Of a stretch of DNA of 30,689 nucleotides, positions 1 to 7,336 are shown piece after piece. The stretch is from RFTU01 sp032122355. GTDB lineage: Bacteria; Pseudomonadota; Gammaproteobacteria; Burkholderiales; Burkholderiaceae_C. Below the pieces are notes generated by a model. The model made no database searches. It was given only the letters and a program-made list of their open reading frames with translations, and was not told the DNA's origin. Position 1 is the first letter of the stretch. Each line of letters begins with the position of its first letter. Both the position numbers and the translations under genes were made by a program. Where the stretch lies: positions 1 through 30,689 of the forward strand of contig JAUMCS010000105.1 in NCBI GenBank assembly GCA_032122355.1, read 5' to 3'.

Positions 1-129
1 GTGTAGCGCTCTAATTCCCTTTTGCTCATTTGAACCAGATCCATGCAATGCCCCCCATCTTTCCAAGAGGACATTCTTATCTGGCGCATACCTACTTAAA
101 AGCGGACATTTCTAAATTGCGGCCACACA
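1..129. mobile_element. Possible right end of an IS21-like insertion sequence (partial)
   Basis: No gene is visible here; one frame is open from base 2 to a stop near 113, but it has no recognisable domain. The stretch holds two imperfect direct copies of a unit beginning AGAGGACATT and AGCGGACATT, 35 bases apart, and ends in CA before the rpsO promoter. Multiple terminal repeats and a terminal CA are typical of IS21-family ends, and GGACATT-type units resemble those I recall from such elements. No transposase reading frame is inside the window, so the family assignment is an inference from the repeats alone. The border near 129 is approximate. Confidence 0.35.
66..127. repeat. Pair of imperfect direct repeats, 35-base period
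   Basis: Copy 1 spans about 66-91 and copy 2 about 101-126. Aligned without gaps they agree at roughly 17 of 26 positions. The shared core is GGACATT, followed by a weaker match that includes GCG. They lie immediately upstream of the rpsO promoter and are the basis for the suspected IS end. Confidence 0.6.
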
Positions 130-130
130 G

Positions 131-159
131 GTGAACATAGCCTTACTTTAAGCTACAAT
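131..159 (+). promoter_or_regulatory. Candidate sigma70 promoter for rpsO
   Basis: A good -10 box, TACAAT, lies at 154-159. Seventeen bases upstream is a poor -35 hexamer, GTGAAC (131-136, 3 of 6 matches). Transcription would start near 166, giving an rpsO leader of about 180 bases. If the IS-like end is real, the -35 region sits right at its edge. Confidence 0.4.
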
Positions 160-254
160 TAAGGTTTTTGCACGGCACCGATCGGTTTCATTGGTGTTCG
201 CAAGTCTTTTTCTGGAAACCGCTGTTCTTCATATTTTGCCCATGTTTTTGGCGC

Positions 255-299
255 GCTTCGCCGAAGCAAGGGCAATTTGAAAAGCCCATGCGGGCCTTT
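255..299 (+). promoter_or_regulatory. Two small hairpins in the rpsO leader
   Basis: Hairpin 1 pairs GCTTC (255-259) with GAAGC (263-267) around a three-base loop. Hairpin 2 pairs AAAGCCC (281-287) with GGGC-TTT (292-299, one bulged C) around the loop ATGC. Ribosomal protein S15 represses its own synthesis through leader RNA structures that differ among bacterial groups, so this is a plausible S15 site. That role is an inference; neither hairpin matches an S15 leader class that I can name. Confidence 0.3.
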
Positions 300-344
300 G
301 AGCTGCGGCTTCCAGTTTATTCACGAAATCAAACAGGAAGCATC

Positions 345-614
345 ATGGCAACTCCCCAAATCAACAAGGCAGAAATCGTTCAAACTCACGCTCGTGGCAC
401 CGCTGATACCGGATCTCCCGAAGTGCAAGTGGCCTTAATCACTGCTCGTATCAACGCGCTCACCCCTCATTTTAAAGAGCATGCCAAAGACCACCATGGC
501 CGCCGTGGCTTGTTGCGTTTGGTTAATCAACGTAAGCGTTTATTGGCCTATCTTAAAAACAAAGATGCCGATCGTTATGTCGCATTGATTCAAAAATTAG
601 GTCTGCGCAAGTAA
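345..614 (+). CDS. rpsO: 30S ribosomal protein S15
   Basis: S15 is a primary 16S rRNA-binding protein. It sits in the platform of the small subunit and makes bridge contacts with the large subunit. The 89-residue product has exactly the usual family length and shows the S15 signature, including DTGSPEVQVALITARI, HHGRRGLLRLVNQRKRLL and a C-terminal KLGLRK. The frame is open upstream to 168, but the extra 59 residues are hydrophobic, Cys-rich and unlike S15. The ATG at 345 follows AGGAAG at 334-339 with suitable spacing, so it is taken as the start. The neighbour pnp is the classic rpsO partner in proteobacteria. A terminator between the two would allow separate expression levels. Confidence 0.97.
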   Translation: MATPQINKAEIVQTHARGTADTGSPEVQVALITARINALTPHFKEHAKDHHGRRGLLRLVNQRKRLLAYLKNKDADRYVALIQKLGLRK

Positions 615-650
615 TTGATTTTTACTTCCCAATTCAATATGGGCGAAACT

Positions 651-682
651 AAGCATCCCAACGCAGGTTGGCGATGCTTTTT
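651..682 (+). terminator. Intrinsic terminator between rpsO and pnp
   Basis: AAGCATC-CCAAC (651-662) pairs with GTTGG-C-GATGCTT (667-679), with a GCAG loop and one bulged C, giving a 12-bp stem. It runs into TTTTT (678-682), then CG. The location matches the rpsO terminator of E. coli, which is leaky and lets part of the transcription reach pnp. Here a short T tract also suggests incomplete termination. Confidence 0.75.
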
Positions 683-720
683 CGTTCGTATTTCCTTTTT
701 CATGCAACCGGAGATTTCGC

Positions 721-3003
721 ATGAGCATGTTCAATAAAGTTACCAAGCGCTTTCAGTGGGGTCCCCACAGCGTCACGCTAGAAACCGGCGAAATTGCACG
801 TCAGGCAACGGGCGCGGTTCTGGTCGATATGGATGGTACGGTGGTGTTGGCCACTGTGGTGGCGCAAACCGAAGCTAAAGCGGGTCAAGATTTCTTTCCC
901 CTTACCGTCGATTACATCGAAAAAACCTATGCTGCCGGTAAAATTCCGGGCAGTTTTTTCAAGCGTGAAGGTCGCCCCAGTGAGTTGGAAACCCTCACCA
1001 GCCGCTTGATCGATCGGCCCATCAGACCTTTGTTCCCCGAGGGTTTTTACAACGAAGTACAAGTCGTTGTGCATGTACTCAGCCTGAACCCAGAAGTTCA
1101 AGCGGATATAGCCTCCATGATTGCCAGCAGCGCCGCATTGGCGGTCAGTGGTATTCCTTTCAACGGCCCGATTGGCGCAGCTCGTGTGGGCTATGTCAAT
1201 GGCCAATACATTCTCAATCCTGGTAAAACTGCATTGGCCAACAGTCAAATGGACTTGGTGGTGGCCGGTACCGAGGCCGCCGTTTTGATGGTGGAATCCG
1301 AAGCTCAGCAGCTCAGTGAAGAAGTGATGCTCGGTGCCGTGGTGTTTGGTCATGAGCAGGGCAATATCGCCATCAATGCCATTCAAGAATTGGTGCGTGA
1401 TGCAGGCAAGCCCGAGTGGAATTGGCAAGCCCCCTCCAAAGATGAAGCCTTGATTGCCAAAGTTTCTGCCTTGGGTGAAGAAAAATTACGCGCGGCTTAC
1501 CAAATTCGCAGCAAGCAAGCACGTACTCAAGCCTGTCGTGAGGCTTACTCGGCGGTGATGGAAGGGCTCAAAGCTGAAGGTATCGAATTTGATGCCATCA
1601 AGGTAGAGAATCTGCTCTTTGAAGCAGAGTCACGCATTGTGCGTGGCCAAATCCTCTCTGGCGAGCCTCGTATTGATGGGCGTGATACTCGTACCGTGCG
1701 CCCCATTGAAATCCGCACGGGCGTATTGCCGCGTACCCATGGTTCAGCCCTATTCACCCGTGGTGAAACCCAAGCCTTGGTGGTGGCCACATTGGGCACC
1801 GAGCGCGATGTGCAAAAAATTGATGCACTATCGGGTGAGTTTGATGAGCACTTCATGCTGCACTACAACATGCCGCCATTCGCGACCGGTGAAACGGGTC
1901 GTGTGGGTACGCCCAAGCGTCGTGAAATTGGCCATGGCCGCCTAGCTAAGCGCGCTTTGGTGGCTTGTTTGCCCAGCAAAGATGAGTTTCCTTACGCCAT
2001 TCGTGTCGTATCTGAAATCACTGAATCCAACGGTTCGTCTTCCATGGCCTCAGTTTGCGGTGGCTGTTTATCGCTGATGGATGCAGGCGTGCCCATGAAG
2101 GCGCACGTGGCTGGAATTGCCATGGGCTTGATCAAAGAAGGCAATCATTTTGCGGTGCTCACCGATATTTTGGGCGACGAAGATCACTTGGGTGATATGG
2201 ACTTCAAGGTGGCAGGCTCTACGGCCGGCATTACCGCCTTACAAATGGATATCAAAATTCAGGGTATCACCAAAGAGATCATGCAAGTGGCTTTGGCGCA
2301 GGCCAAAGAAGCACGTATGCACATCCTTGGCATCATGCAGGCCGCAGTAGGTGAGTCTAAAACCGAGGTTTCACCCTTCGCGCCCCGTATGTACACCGTC
2401 AAGATCAATCCCGATAAAATTCGTGACCTGATCGGTAAAGGTGGTGCAACCATTCGTGCTCTCACTGAGGAAACGGGCACCACCATTGATATCTCAGAAG
2501 ATGGTGTCGTGACCATCTCTTCAACTGATGCCGATCGTGCTCAGCTGGCTATTCAACGTGTACAAGAAATCACCGTTGAGGCCGAAGTCGGCAAGGTATA
2601 TGAAGGCAAGGTTGTCAAAATTCTTGACTTTGGTGCCTTAGTCAATATTCTGCCTGGCAAGGATGGGTTGCTGCATATCAGCCAAATCTCACATCAGCGT
2701 GTTGAAAAGGTCGAAGATCATCTGCAAGAAGGCCAAACCGTTCAGGTTAAAGTGCTGGAAACCGACGACAAGGGCCGAATCAAGCTATCTATGAAGGCCT
2801 TATTAGAGCGCCCCGAAGGTATGCCTGAACCCGAAGAGCGCGAGCGCCCACCCCGTCGTGAGCGCGGCGATCGTGGGGGTGATCGTGGATCACGCCGTGA
2901 TCGCTCAGAGCGCGGTGAGCGCAACGAGCGCGAAGAAGCCGCACCCAGTGCACCAGAGTCAGCATCAGCACCTGTTGCACCTCCTGCGGCTGAAGTTCAG
3001 TAG
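721..3003 (+). CDS. pnp: Polyribonucleotide nucleotidyltransferase (PNPase)
   Basis: PNPase degrades RNA 3' to 5' by phosphorolysis, releasing nucleoside diphosphates, and can add tails in reverse. It acts as a ring-shaped trimer in mRNA decay. The 760-residue product has two RNase PH domains; the second carries FTRGETQALVVATLGT and the catalytic GDEDHLGDMD, with D486 and D492 at the same numbers as in E. coli. A KH domain (about 560-618, GKGGATIR) and an S1 domain (about 622-692) follow. The last 65 residues form a charged tail rich in Arg, Glu, Asp and Gly, then Ala and Pro; E. coli PNPase (711 aa) lacks it. The start ATG follows GGAG at 710-713. tpiA begins 19 bases after the stop. Confidence 0.97.
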   Translation: MSMFNKVTKRFQWGPHSVTLETGEIARQATGAVLVDMDGTVVLATVVAQTEAKAGQDFFPLTVDYIEKTYAAGKIPGSFFKREGRPSELETLTSRLIDRPIRPLFPEGFYNEVQVVVHVLSLNPEVQADIASMIASSAALAVSGIPFNGPIGAARVGYVNGQYILNPGKTALANSQMDLVVAGTEAAVLMVESEAQQLSEEVMLGAVVFGHEQGNIAINAIQELVRDAGKPEWNWQAPSKDEALIAKVSALGEEKLRAAYQIRSKQARTQACREAYSAVMEGLKAEGIEFDAIKVENLLFEAESRIVRGQILSGEPRIDGRDTRTVRPIEIRTGVLPRTHGSALFTRGETQALVVATLGTERDVQKIDALSGEFDEHFMLHYNMPPFATGETGRVGTPKRREIGHGRLAKRALVACLPSKDEFPYAIRVVSEITESNGSSSMASVCGGCLSLMDAGVPMKAHVAGIAMGLIKEGNHFAVLTDILGDEDHLGDMDFKVAGSTAGITALQMDIKIQGITKEIMQVALAQAKEARMHILGIMQAAVGESKTEVSPFAPRMYTVKINPDKIRDLIGKGGATIRALTEETGTTIDISEDGVVTISSTDADRAQLAIQRVQEITVEAEVGKVYEGKVVKILDFGALVNILPGKDGLLHISQISHQRVEKVEDHLQEGQTVQVKVLETDDKGRIKLSMKALLERPEGMPEPEERERPPRRERGDRGGDRGSRRDRSERGERNEREEAAPSAPESASAPVAPPAAEVQ

Positions 3004-3022
3004 AGCGCTATTGGGTTGGGCT

Positions 3023-3790
3023 ATGCGTAAAAAGTTGGTTGTGGGTAATTGGAAAATGCATGGCTCGCGCGAGGCCAATGCCGCCTTGCTGGCAGGATTG
3101 CTGCCAGCAGGCGCACTGGCTTGCGATGTCGCCGTGTGTCCGCCTTTTGTATATTTGACCGATGTGGCTCAAACCCTAGGTGCAAGCTCCATCCGTTGGG
3201 GTGCTCAAGACTGCTCAGCCCATGAGCAGGGCGCTTATACGGGTGAGGTATCGGCTGTGATGTTGGCTGAATTAGGGTGCCGTTACGTCATTGTGGGCCA
3301 CTCTGAGCGTCGATCCCTTCATGCTGAAACGGATCAAGTCGTGGCTGATAAGGCCAAAGCGGCACTTGCCCACGGTCTGACACCGATTGTTTGTGTCGGC
3401 GAAACGCTACAACAACGGCAGGCCGGTGAAACGGAGTCGGTCGTTAAGCGTCAACTATCGGCTGTGATTCACACATTGGGCCATTGTGTCAGTGAAATGG
3501 TCGTAGCCTATGAGCCGGTGTGGGCTATCGGTACCGGACTCACCGCCACCCCAGATCAGGCGCAGGCTGTTCATGCAGCCTTGAGGGCGCAATTGCAAGC
3601 AGCAACTAAGCATGCATCTGCAATGCCCATACTGTATGGGGGAAGTGTCAAGCCCGACAATGCTCGCACCTTGTTTGCGCAACCCGATATTGACGGGGGC
3701 CTCATTGGTGGGGCATCACTCAAGGCTGCGGATTTTATAGCCATCGCTCAGGCGGCTTCTGAAATAACGCTGAGCCATAGTGTGCAGTAG
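3023..3790 (+). CDS. tpiA: Triosephosphate isomerase
   Basis: The enzyme interconverts dihydroxyacetone phosphate and glyceraldehyde 3-phosphate in glycolysis and gluconeogenesis, in the cytoplasm. The 255-residue product shows all key parts: VGNWKM with N9 and K11, the electrophile H93 in VGHSERR, the catalytic base E164 in AYEPVWAIGTG, and the phosphate-binding YGGSVKPDN and GGLIGGASL segments. The frame is open much further upstream, but that part overlaps the 3' end of pnp and is not conserved. The ATG at 3023 gives the normal length. No strong Shine-Dalgarno is present (GGGTTGGG upstream), so the gene may depend on readthrough from pnp. secG follows after 34 bases. Confidence 0.97.
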   Translation: MRKKLVVGNWKMHGSREANAALLAGLLPAGALACDVAVCPPFVYLTDVAQTLGASSIRWGAQDCSAHEQGAYTGEVSAVMLAELGCRYVIVGHSERRSLHAETDQVVADKAKAALAHGLTPIVCVGETLQQRQAGETESVVKRQLSAVIHTLGHCVSEMVVAYEPVWAIGTGLTATPDQAQAVHAALRAQLQAATKHASAMPILYGGSVKPDNARTLFAQPDIDGGLIGGASLKAADFIAIAQAASEITLSHSVQ

Positions 3791-3824
3791 CTCTTAAAAT
3801 CTATAGAAAAACTGAGGATTTAAT

Positions 3825-4241
3825 ATGAAAATACTCATCAATGCTGTGCAGGTATTGCAAATTTTATCGGCACTGATCATGATTGGGCTGATACTCATTC
3901 AGCATGGTAAAGGTGCAGATATGGGTTCTTCCTTTGGTAGTGGCTCGGCGGGCAGCTTGTTCGGGGCCAGTGGCGGGGCGAATTTTTTGTCTCGCTCTAC
4001 TGCCATTTGTGCCACCGTTTTCTTTTTGTGCACGCTGGGTTTGGCCTACAGCGGTGGGGCAGCTCGGTTGGCCCCCAATGGGTCGCCGCAAAGTGTTTTA
4101 GAAAATCCCGCTCAAGCGCCCAATCAAGGCACTAGCGTGCCGGCCGTTATACCGAAAACGGAATCTGTAGCCCCACCAGCCCCTAGTGTCAGTGTGCCAG
4201 CCTCTGGCGCAGTAGCATCTGAGGCAAAAAGCGCAAAATAA
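3825..4241 (+). CDS. secG: Preprotein translocase subunit SecG
   Basis: SecG is the small accessory subunit of the SecYEG channel in the inner membrane and helps SecA-driven protein export. The 138-residue product has two membrane helices (about 5-25 and 55-78), joined by the conserved glycine- and serine-rich loop QHGKGADMGSSFGSGSAGSL. The C-terminal 55 residues are a Pro/Ala/Ser/Val-rich tail, longer than in E. coli SecG (110 aa) but common in betaproteobacteria. GAGGA upstream serves as ribosome binding site. The tpiA-secG-tRNA-Leu-nuo order is typical of Burkholderiales. Confidence 0.95.
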   Translation: MKILINAVQVLQILSALIMIGLILIQHGKGADMGSSFGSGSAGSLFGASGGANFLSRSTAICATVFFLCTLGLAYSGGAARLAPNGSPQSVLENPAQAPNQGTSVPAVIPKTESVAPPAPSVSVPASGAVASEAKSAK

Positions 4242-4296
4242 TAGGATAAAAATCAACTTTTTTTGGTGCATAAAACCGAGTACGCATAGATTCGGT

Positions 4297-4302
4297 TAAA
4301 AT
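4297..4302 (+). promoter_or_regulatory. Possible -10 box upstream of tRNA-Leu
   Basis: TAAAAT matches five of six positions of the -10 consensus, about 60 bases before the tRNA. No recognisable -35 lies 16-18 bases upstream, so this is only a candidate start for transcription of the tRNA and the nuo operon. Confidence 0.25.
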
Positions 4303-4360
4303 GTGTCCATTAGTTACCGAGCTGTTGTAGGGGTTAACTTCTCTGCAGCAGACTGATAAT

Positions 4361-4445
4361 GCCGACGTGGTGAAATTGGTAGACACGCTATCTTGAGGGG
4401 GTAGTGGCGAAAGCTGTGCGAGTTCGAGTCTCGCCGTCGGCACCA
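4361..4445 (+). tRNA. leuU: tRNA-Leu, anticodon GAG
   Basis: The 85-base gene includes an encoded CCA. The acceptor stem pairs GCCGACG with CGTCGGC. The anticodon arm pairs CTATC (4388-4392) with GGTAG (4400-4404) around TTGAGGG, placing GAG at 4395-4397. The long class II variable arm is a short stem with a GAAA tetraloop. The T arm pairs GCGAG with CTCGC around TTCGAGT. It reads CUC and CUU codons. E. coli leuU has the same anticodon and also lies directly after secG. Confidence 0.97.
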
Positions 4446-4458
4446 GCAAAGCAGTAAA

Positions 4459-4529
4459 GTTACTTCAGCCTCATGTGTGTTCGAGTTGTTTGAAGTAGCC
4501 GATAAGCTCAGATTGCTTAGCAGTCTGAG
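4459..4529 (+). promoter_or_regulatory. Two consecutive hairpins in the nuo leader
   Basis: Hairpin 1 pairs GTTACTTCA (4459-4467) with TGAAGTAGC (4491-4499), 9 bp with one G-U pair and a 23-base loop. Hairpin 2 pairs CTCAGATTGC (4507-4516) with GCAGTCTGAG (4520-4529), 10 bp with one G-U pair and a three-base loop. Neither is followed by a T tract, so they are not ordinary terminators. Lying between a tRNA and nuoA, they could guide 3' processing of the tRNA or protect the 5' end of the nuo mRNA. The role is inferred; the pairing is read directly. Confidence 0.5.
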
Positions 4530-4553
4530 GCCATTCATCCTAGAGTTCCCCCT

Positions 4554-4913
4554 ATGAATATTCAAGAATACTTGCCTGTCATCCTCTTTATTTTGGTGGG
4601 TGTCGGAATTGGTGTGGCGCCGCAACTTATTGGCTTTTTGATGGGCCCGAATCGGCCTGATGCCGCTAAAAACTCACCCTATGAATGTGGTTTTGAAGCC
4701 TTTGAAGATGCTCGCATGAAATTTGATGTGCGGTATTACTTGGTGGCTATTCTTTTTATTTTATTTGATCTCGAAATTGCCTTTTTATTTCCGTGGGCCG
4801 TTTCATTGCGTGATATAGGTTCTACGGGCTTCTGGTCGGTGATGGTTTTTCTGGGTATCTTGGTTGTTGGCTTTGTATACGAATGGAAAAAAGGCGCTTT
4901 AGATTGGGAGTGA
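4554..4913 (+). CDS. nuoA: NADH-quinone oxidoreductase subunit A
   Basis: NuoA is a small membrane subunit of respiratory complex I, at the junction of the peripheral and membrane arms. The 119-residue product has three membrane helices (about 6-30, 62-82 and 92-110). The conserved loop NSPYECGFEAFEDAR, which helps gate quinone reduction, lies between the first two, followed by KFDVRYYLVAILFILFDLE. It opens a 14-gene operon with nuoB only 44 bases downstream. No strong Shine-Dalgarno precedes the ATG. Confidence 0.96.
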   Translation: MNIQEYLPVILFILVGVGIGVAPQLIGFLMGPNRPDAAKNSPYECGFEAFEDARMKFDVRYYLVAILFILFDLEIAFLFPWAVSLRDIGSTGFWSVMVFLGILVVGFVYEWKKGALDWE

Positions 4914-4957
4914 TGCAATGCGTTTAATTCTAAAGGTTCTCCCTACAGGAGTGGCAA

Positions 4958-5437
4958 ATGGGTATTGAGGGCGTTCTCAAAGAGGGCTTTATCACTACTT
5001 CGGTGGATAAATTGGTGAATTGGTCCAAAACCGGTTCACTCTGGCCCATGACTTTTGGTTTGGCATGTTGTGCTGTTGAAATGATGCATGCAGGCGCATC
5101 GCGTTACGATATTGATCGTTTCGGTATGTTATTTCGCCCTAGCCCTCGGCAAAGCGATTTGATGATCGTGGCGGGTACTTTGTGTAACAAAATGGCTCCG
5201 GCCTTACGTAAAGTCTACGACCAAATGGCCGAGCCCCGTTGGGTGCTTTCGATGGGTTCTTGTGCCAATGGCGGTGGCTACTATCACTACAGCTATTCAG
5301 TGGTGCGCGGATGCGATCGTATTGTTCCGGTGGATGTGTATGTGCCAGGATGCCCGCCTACAGCTGAAGCGTTGCTTTATGGTATTTTGCAATTGCAAAG
5401 CAAAATACGACGTGAAAACACCATCGCGCGTGCTTAA
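4958..5437 (+). CDS. nuoB: NADH-quinone oxidoreductase subunit B
   Basis: NuoB holds cluster N2, the last iron-sulfur centre, which passes electrons to quinone. The 159-residue product carries all four N2 ligands: adjacent C37 and C38 (LACCAVEMM), C102 (GSCANGGGYY) and C132 (PGCPP). The quinone-site segment YDIDRFGMLFRPSPRQSD is also present. AGGAG at 4947-4951 sets the start with 6-base spacing. It lies between nuoA and nuoC, in the standard order. Confidence 0.97.
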   Translation: MGIEGVLKEGFITTSVDKLVNWSKTGSLWPMTFGLACCAVEMMHAGASRYDIDRFGMLFRPSPRQSDLMIVAGTLCNKMAPALRKVYDQMAEPRWVLSMGSCANGGGYYHYSYSVVRGCDRIVPVDVYVPGCPPTAEALLYGILQLQSKIRRENTIARA

Positions 5438-5449
5438 AGGTGAACTGCA

Positions 5450-6049
5450 ATGACTTCTAAATTACAAAAGCTGCAGCAGGTTTTGACCGAAGTTTTGGGT
5501 TCCTCCATCCAAGCTATTACGCAGCAATTTCATGAGCTGACCATCACGGTTTCAGCGGCTGATTACTTTCAAGTGTGTGCCCAGCTCCGTGATCATCCAC
5601 AATTACAGTTTCAGCAATTGATGGATTTATGTGGGGTGGATTATGCGGGCTATGGTAACGACAGCTACGAAGGTTTAAGGTTTGCGGTCGTTTTGCATTT
5701 GTTGTCGGTGCAACATAATTGGCGTCTGCGTGTTTGTGTAAAATGCCCTGATGATGCAGTGCCCCGTGTGAGTTCTGTGAACCCCTTGTGGAATTCAGCT
5801 AATTGGTTTGAGCGTGAGGCCTTTGATCTTTATGGCATCTTGTTTGATGGGCATGAAGATTTGCGTCGTATCCTCACGGATTATGGTTTTATCGGTCATC
5901 CATTCCGCAAAGATTTCCCGGTTACGGGCCATGTGGAAATGCGCTACGATGCACAAGAAAAACGAGTGATCTATCAGCCGGTAACGATTGATGTGCGCGA
6001 AATTACGCCCCGTATCATTCGGGAACCTAATTATGGGGGGCTGCACTAA
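5450..6049 (+). CDS. nuoC: NADH-quinone oxidoreductase subunit C
   Basis: NuoC is the 30-kDa type subunit of the peripheral arm of complex I and supports NuoD and NuoB in the quinone-reducing module. The 199-residue product contains the family signature WFEREAFDLYGILFDGHEDL, continuing to RRILTDYGFIGHPFRKDFP. It is a separate gene, unlike the fused nuoCD of E. coli. It begins 12 bases after nuoB with a reasonable AAGGTGA ribosome binding site. Confidence 0.97.
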   Translation: MTSKLQKLQQVLTEVLGSSIQAITQQFHELTITVSAADYFQVCAQLRDHPQLQFQQLMDLCGVDYAGYGNDSYEGLRFAVVLHLLSVQHNWRLRVCVKCPDDAVPRVSSVNPLWNSANWFEREAFDLYGILFDGHEDLRRILTDYGFIGHPFRKDFPVTGHVEMRYDAQEKRVIYQPVTIDVREITPRIIREPNYGGLH

Positions 6050-6071
6050 GGCCTAAGGCTGCGGAATTGAT

Positions 6072-7336
6072 ATGGCAGACATCAAAAATTACACATTAAA
6101 CTTTGGCCCTCAGCATCCGGCTGCGCACGGTGTTTTGCGCTTGGTGCTAGAGCTCGATGGTGAGGTGATACAGCGTGCCGATCCACATATCGGTTTATTG
6201 CATCGTGCTACAGAAAAACTGGCGGAAACCAAAACCTATATTCAGTCATTGCCTTACATGGACCGTTTGGATTATGTGTCTATGATGTCCAACGAGCATG
6301 CCTACTGTTTGGCACTTGAAAAAATGCTCGGTATTGACGTGCCTATACGCGCCCAGTACATCCGCGTCATGTATGCTGAGATCACACGCCTGCTCAATCA
6401 CCTGCTATGGCTGGGCTGTCATGGCATGGATTGCGGCGCCATGAATATGCTGATTTACTGCTTCCGCGAGCGTGAAGATTTATTCGACATGTACGAGGCT
6501 GTTTCAGGTGCTCGTATGCATGCGGCTTACTTCCGTCCTGGTGGCGTTTACCGTGATTTGCCTGATGTGATGCCCCAGTATCAGGCCAGCAAAATTCGCA
6601 ATGCCAAAGCCATAGCGCGCCTCAATGAAAATCGCCAGGGCAGTTTGCTTGACTTTATCGAAGATTTCACGCGCCGTTTTCCTGCGTTGGTGGATGAATA
6701 CGAAACCTTGCTCACTGATAACCGCATTTGGAAACAGCGTACCGTGGGTATTGCCGTGGTGTCGCCTGAGCGTGCTTTGAATTTGGGTTTCAGCGGTGCG
6801 ATGTTGCGCGGCTCAGGCATCGAATGGGACTTGCGCAAAAAGCAACCTTACGATGTTTATGCCCAAATGGATTTCGATATTCCGGTGGGTGTCAACGGCG
6901 ATACCTATGATCGCTATTTGGTTCGCATCGAAGAGATGCGTCAATCTAATCGTATTATTCAACAATGCGTGAAGTGGTTGCGGAACAACCCTGGCCCTGT
7001 GATTACCGATAATCACAAGGTTGCACCGCCTGATCGGGTGGGCATGAAGTCAAATATGGAAGACCTCATCCACCATTTCAAACTTTTCACTGAAGGTTTT
7101 CATGTGCCCGAAGGTCAGGCCTATGCAGCGGTTGAACACCCCAAGGGTGAGTTTGGAATTTATATCGTGAGTGATGGAGCAAATAAACCTTGGCGNNNNN
7201 NNNNNGCTTGAAGATTCGGGCGCCTGGCTTTGCCCATTTGGCGGCCCTGGATGAGATGACACGGGGCCACATGATTGCAGATGCTGTAGCTGTAATCGGA
7301 ACCATGGACGTTGTTTTTGGTGAGATTGATCGATGA
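6072..7336 (+). CDS. nuoD: NADH-quinone oxidoreductase subunit D (contains assembly gap)
   Basis: NuoD, the 49-kDa type subunit, forms most of the quinone-binding cavity with NuoB. It begins MADIKNYTLNFGPQHPAAHG, with the conserved HPAAHG and RGFEK-like LLHRATEKLAE segments. Ten N interrupt it at 7196-7205, just after the codons for NKPW. After the gap the reading frame resumes in a different phase with LKIRAPGFAHLAALDE and ends GEIDR. Family members read NKP-Y/W-R-L-K here, so merging TGGCG with GCTTGAAG through the shared G restores the frame. That gives about 417 residues, the normal length. I treat it as an intact gene, not a frameshift. Its stop overlaps the nuoE start (ATGA). Confidence 0.95.
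7196..7205. other. Assembly gap of 10 N inside nuoD
   Basis: A run of ten N joins two contigs. Ten bases would shift the nuoD frame by one position, whereas overlapping the flanking sequences by a single G gives TGGCGCTTGAAG (W-R-L-K), exactly what the family has. The run is therefore most likely a scaffolding placeholder with no missing sequence. Confidence 0.9.

Noticed and set aside
168..344. N-terminal extension of S15 in the open frame from 168
   Set aside because: The 59 extra residues are Phe/Trp/Cys-rich and unlike S15, while the ATG at 345 has AGGAAG upstream and gives exactly 89 residues.
778..1428. 216-residue open frame opposite pnp
   Set aside because: Antisense shadow of a strongly conserved gene, with a His-rich composition and no recognisable domain.
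4228..4268. Terminator after secG
   Set aside because: AAAAATCAACTTTTTTT could form only a weak A-T hairpin with no G-C stem.
7196..7336. Frameshift or truncation of nuoD
   Set aside because: The apparent phase change is explained by an arbitrary 10-N placeholder; the downstream sequence continues the NuoD C-terminus to GEIDR and stop.
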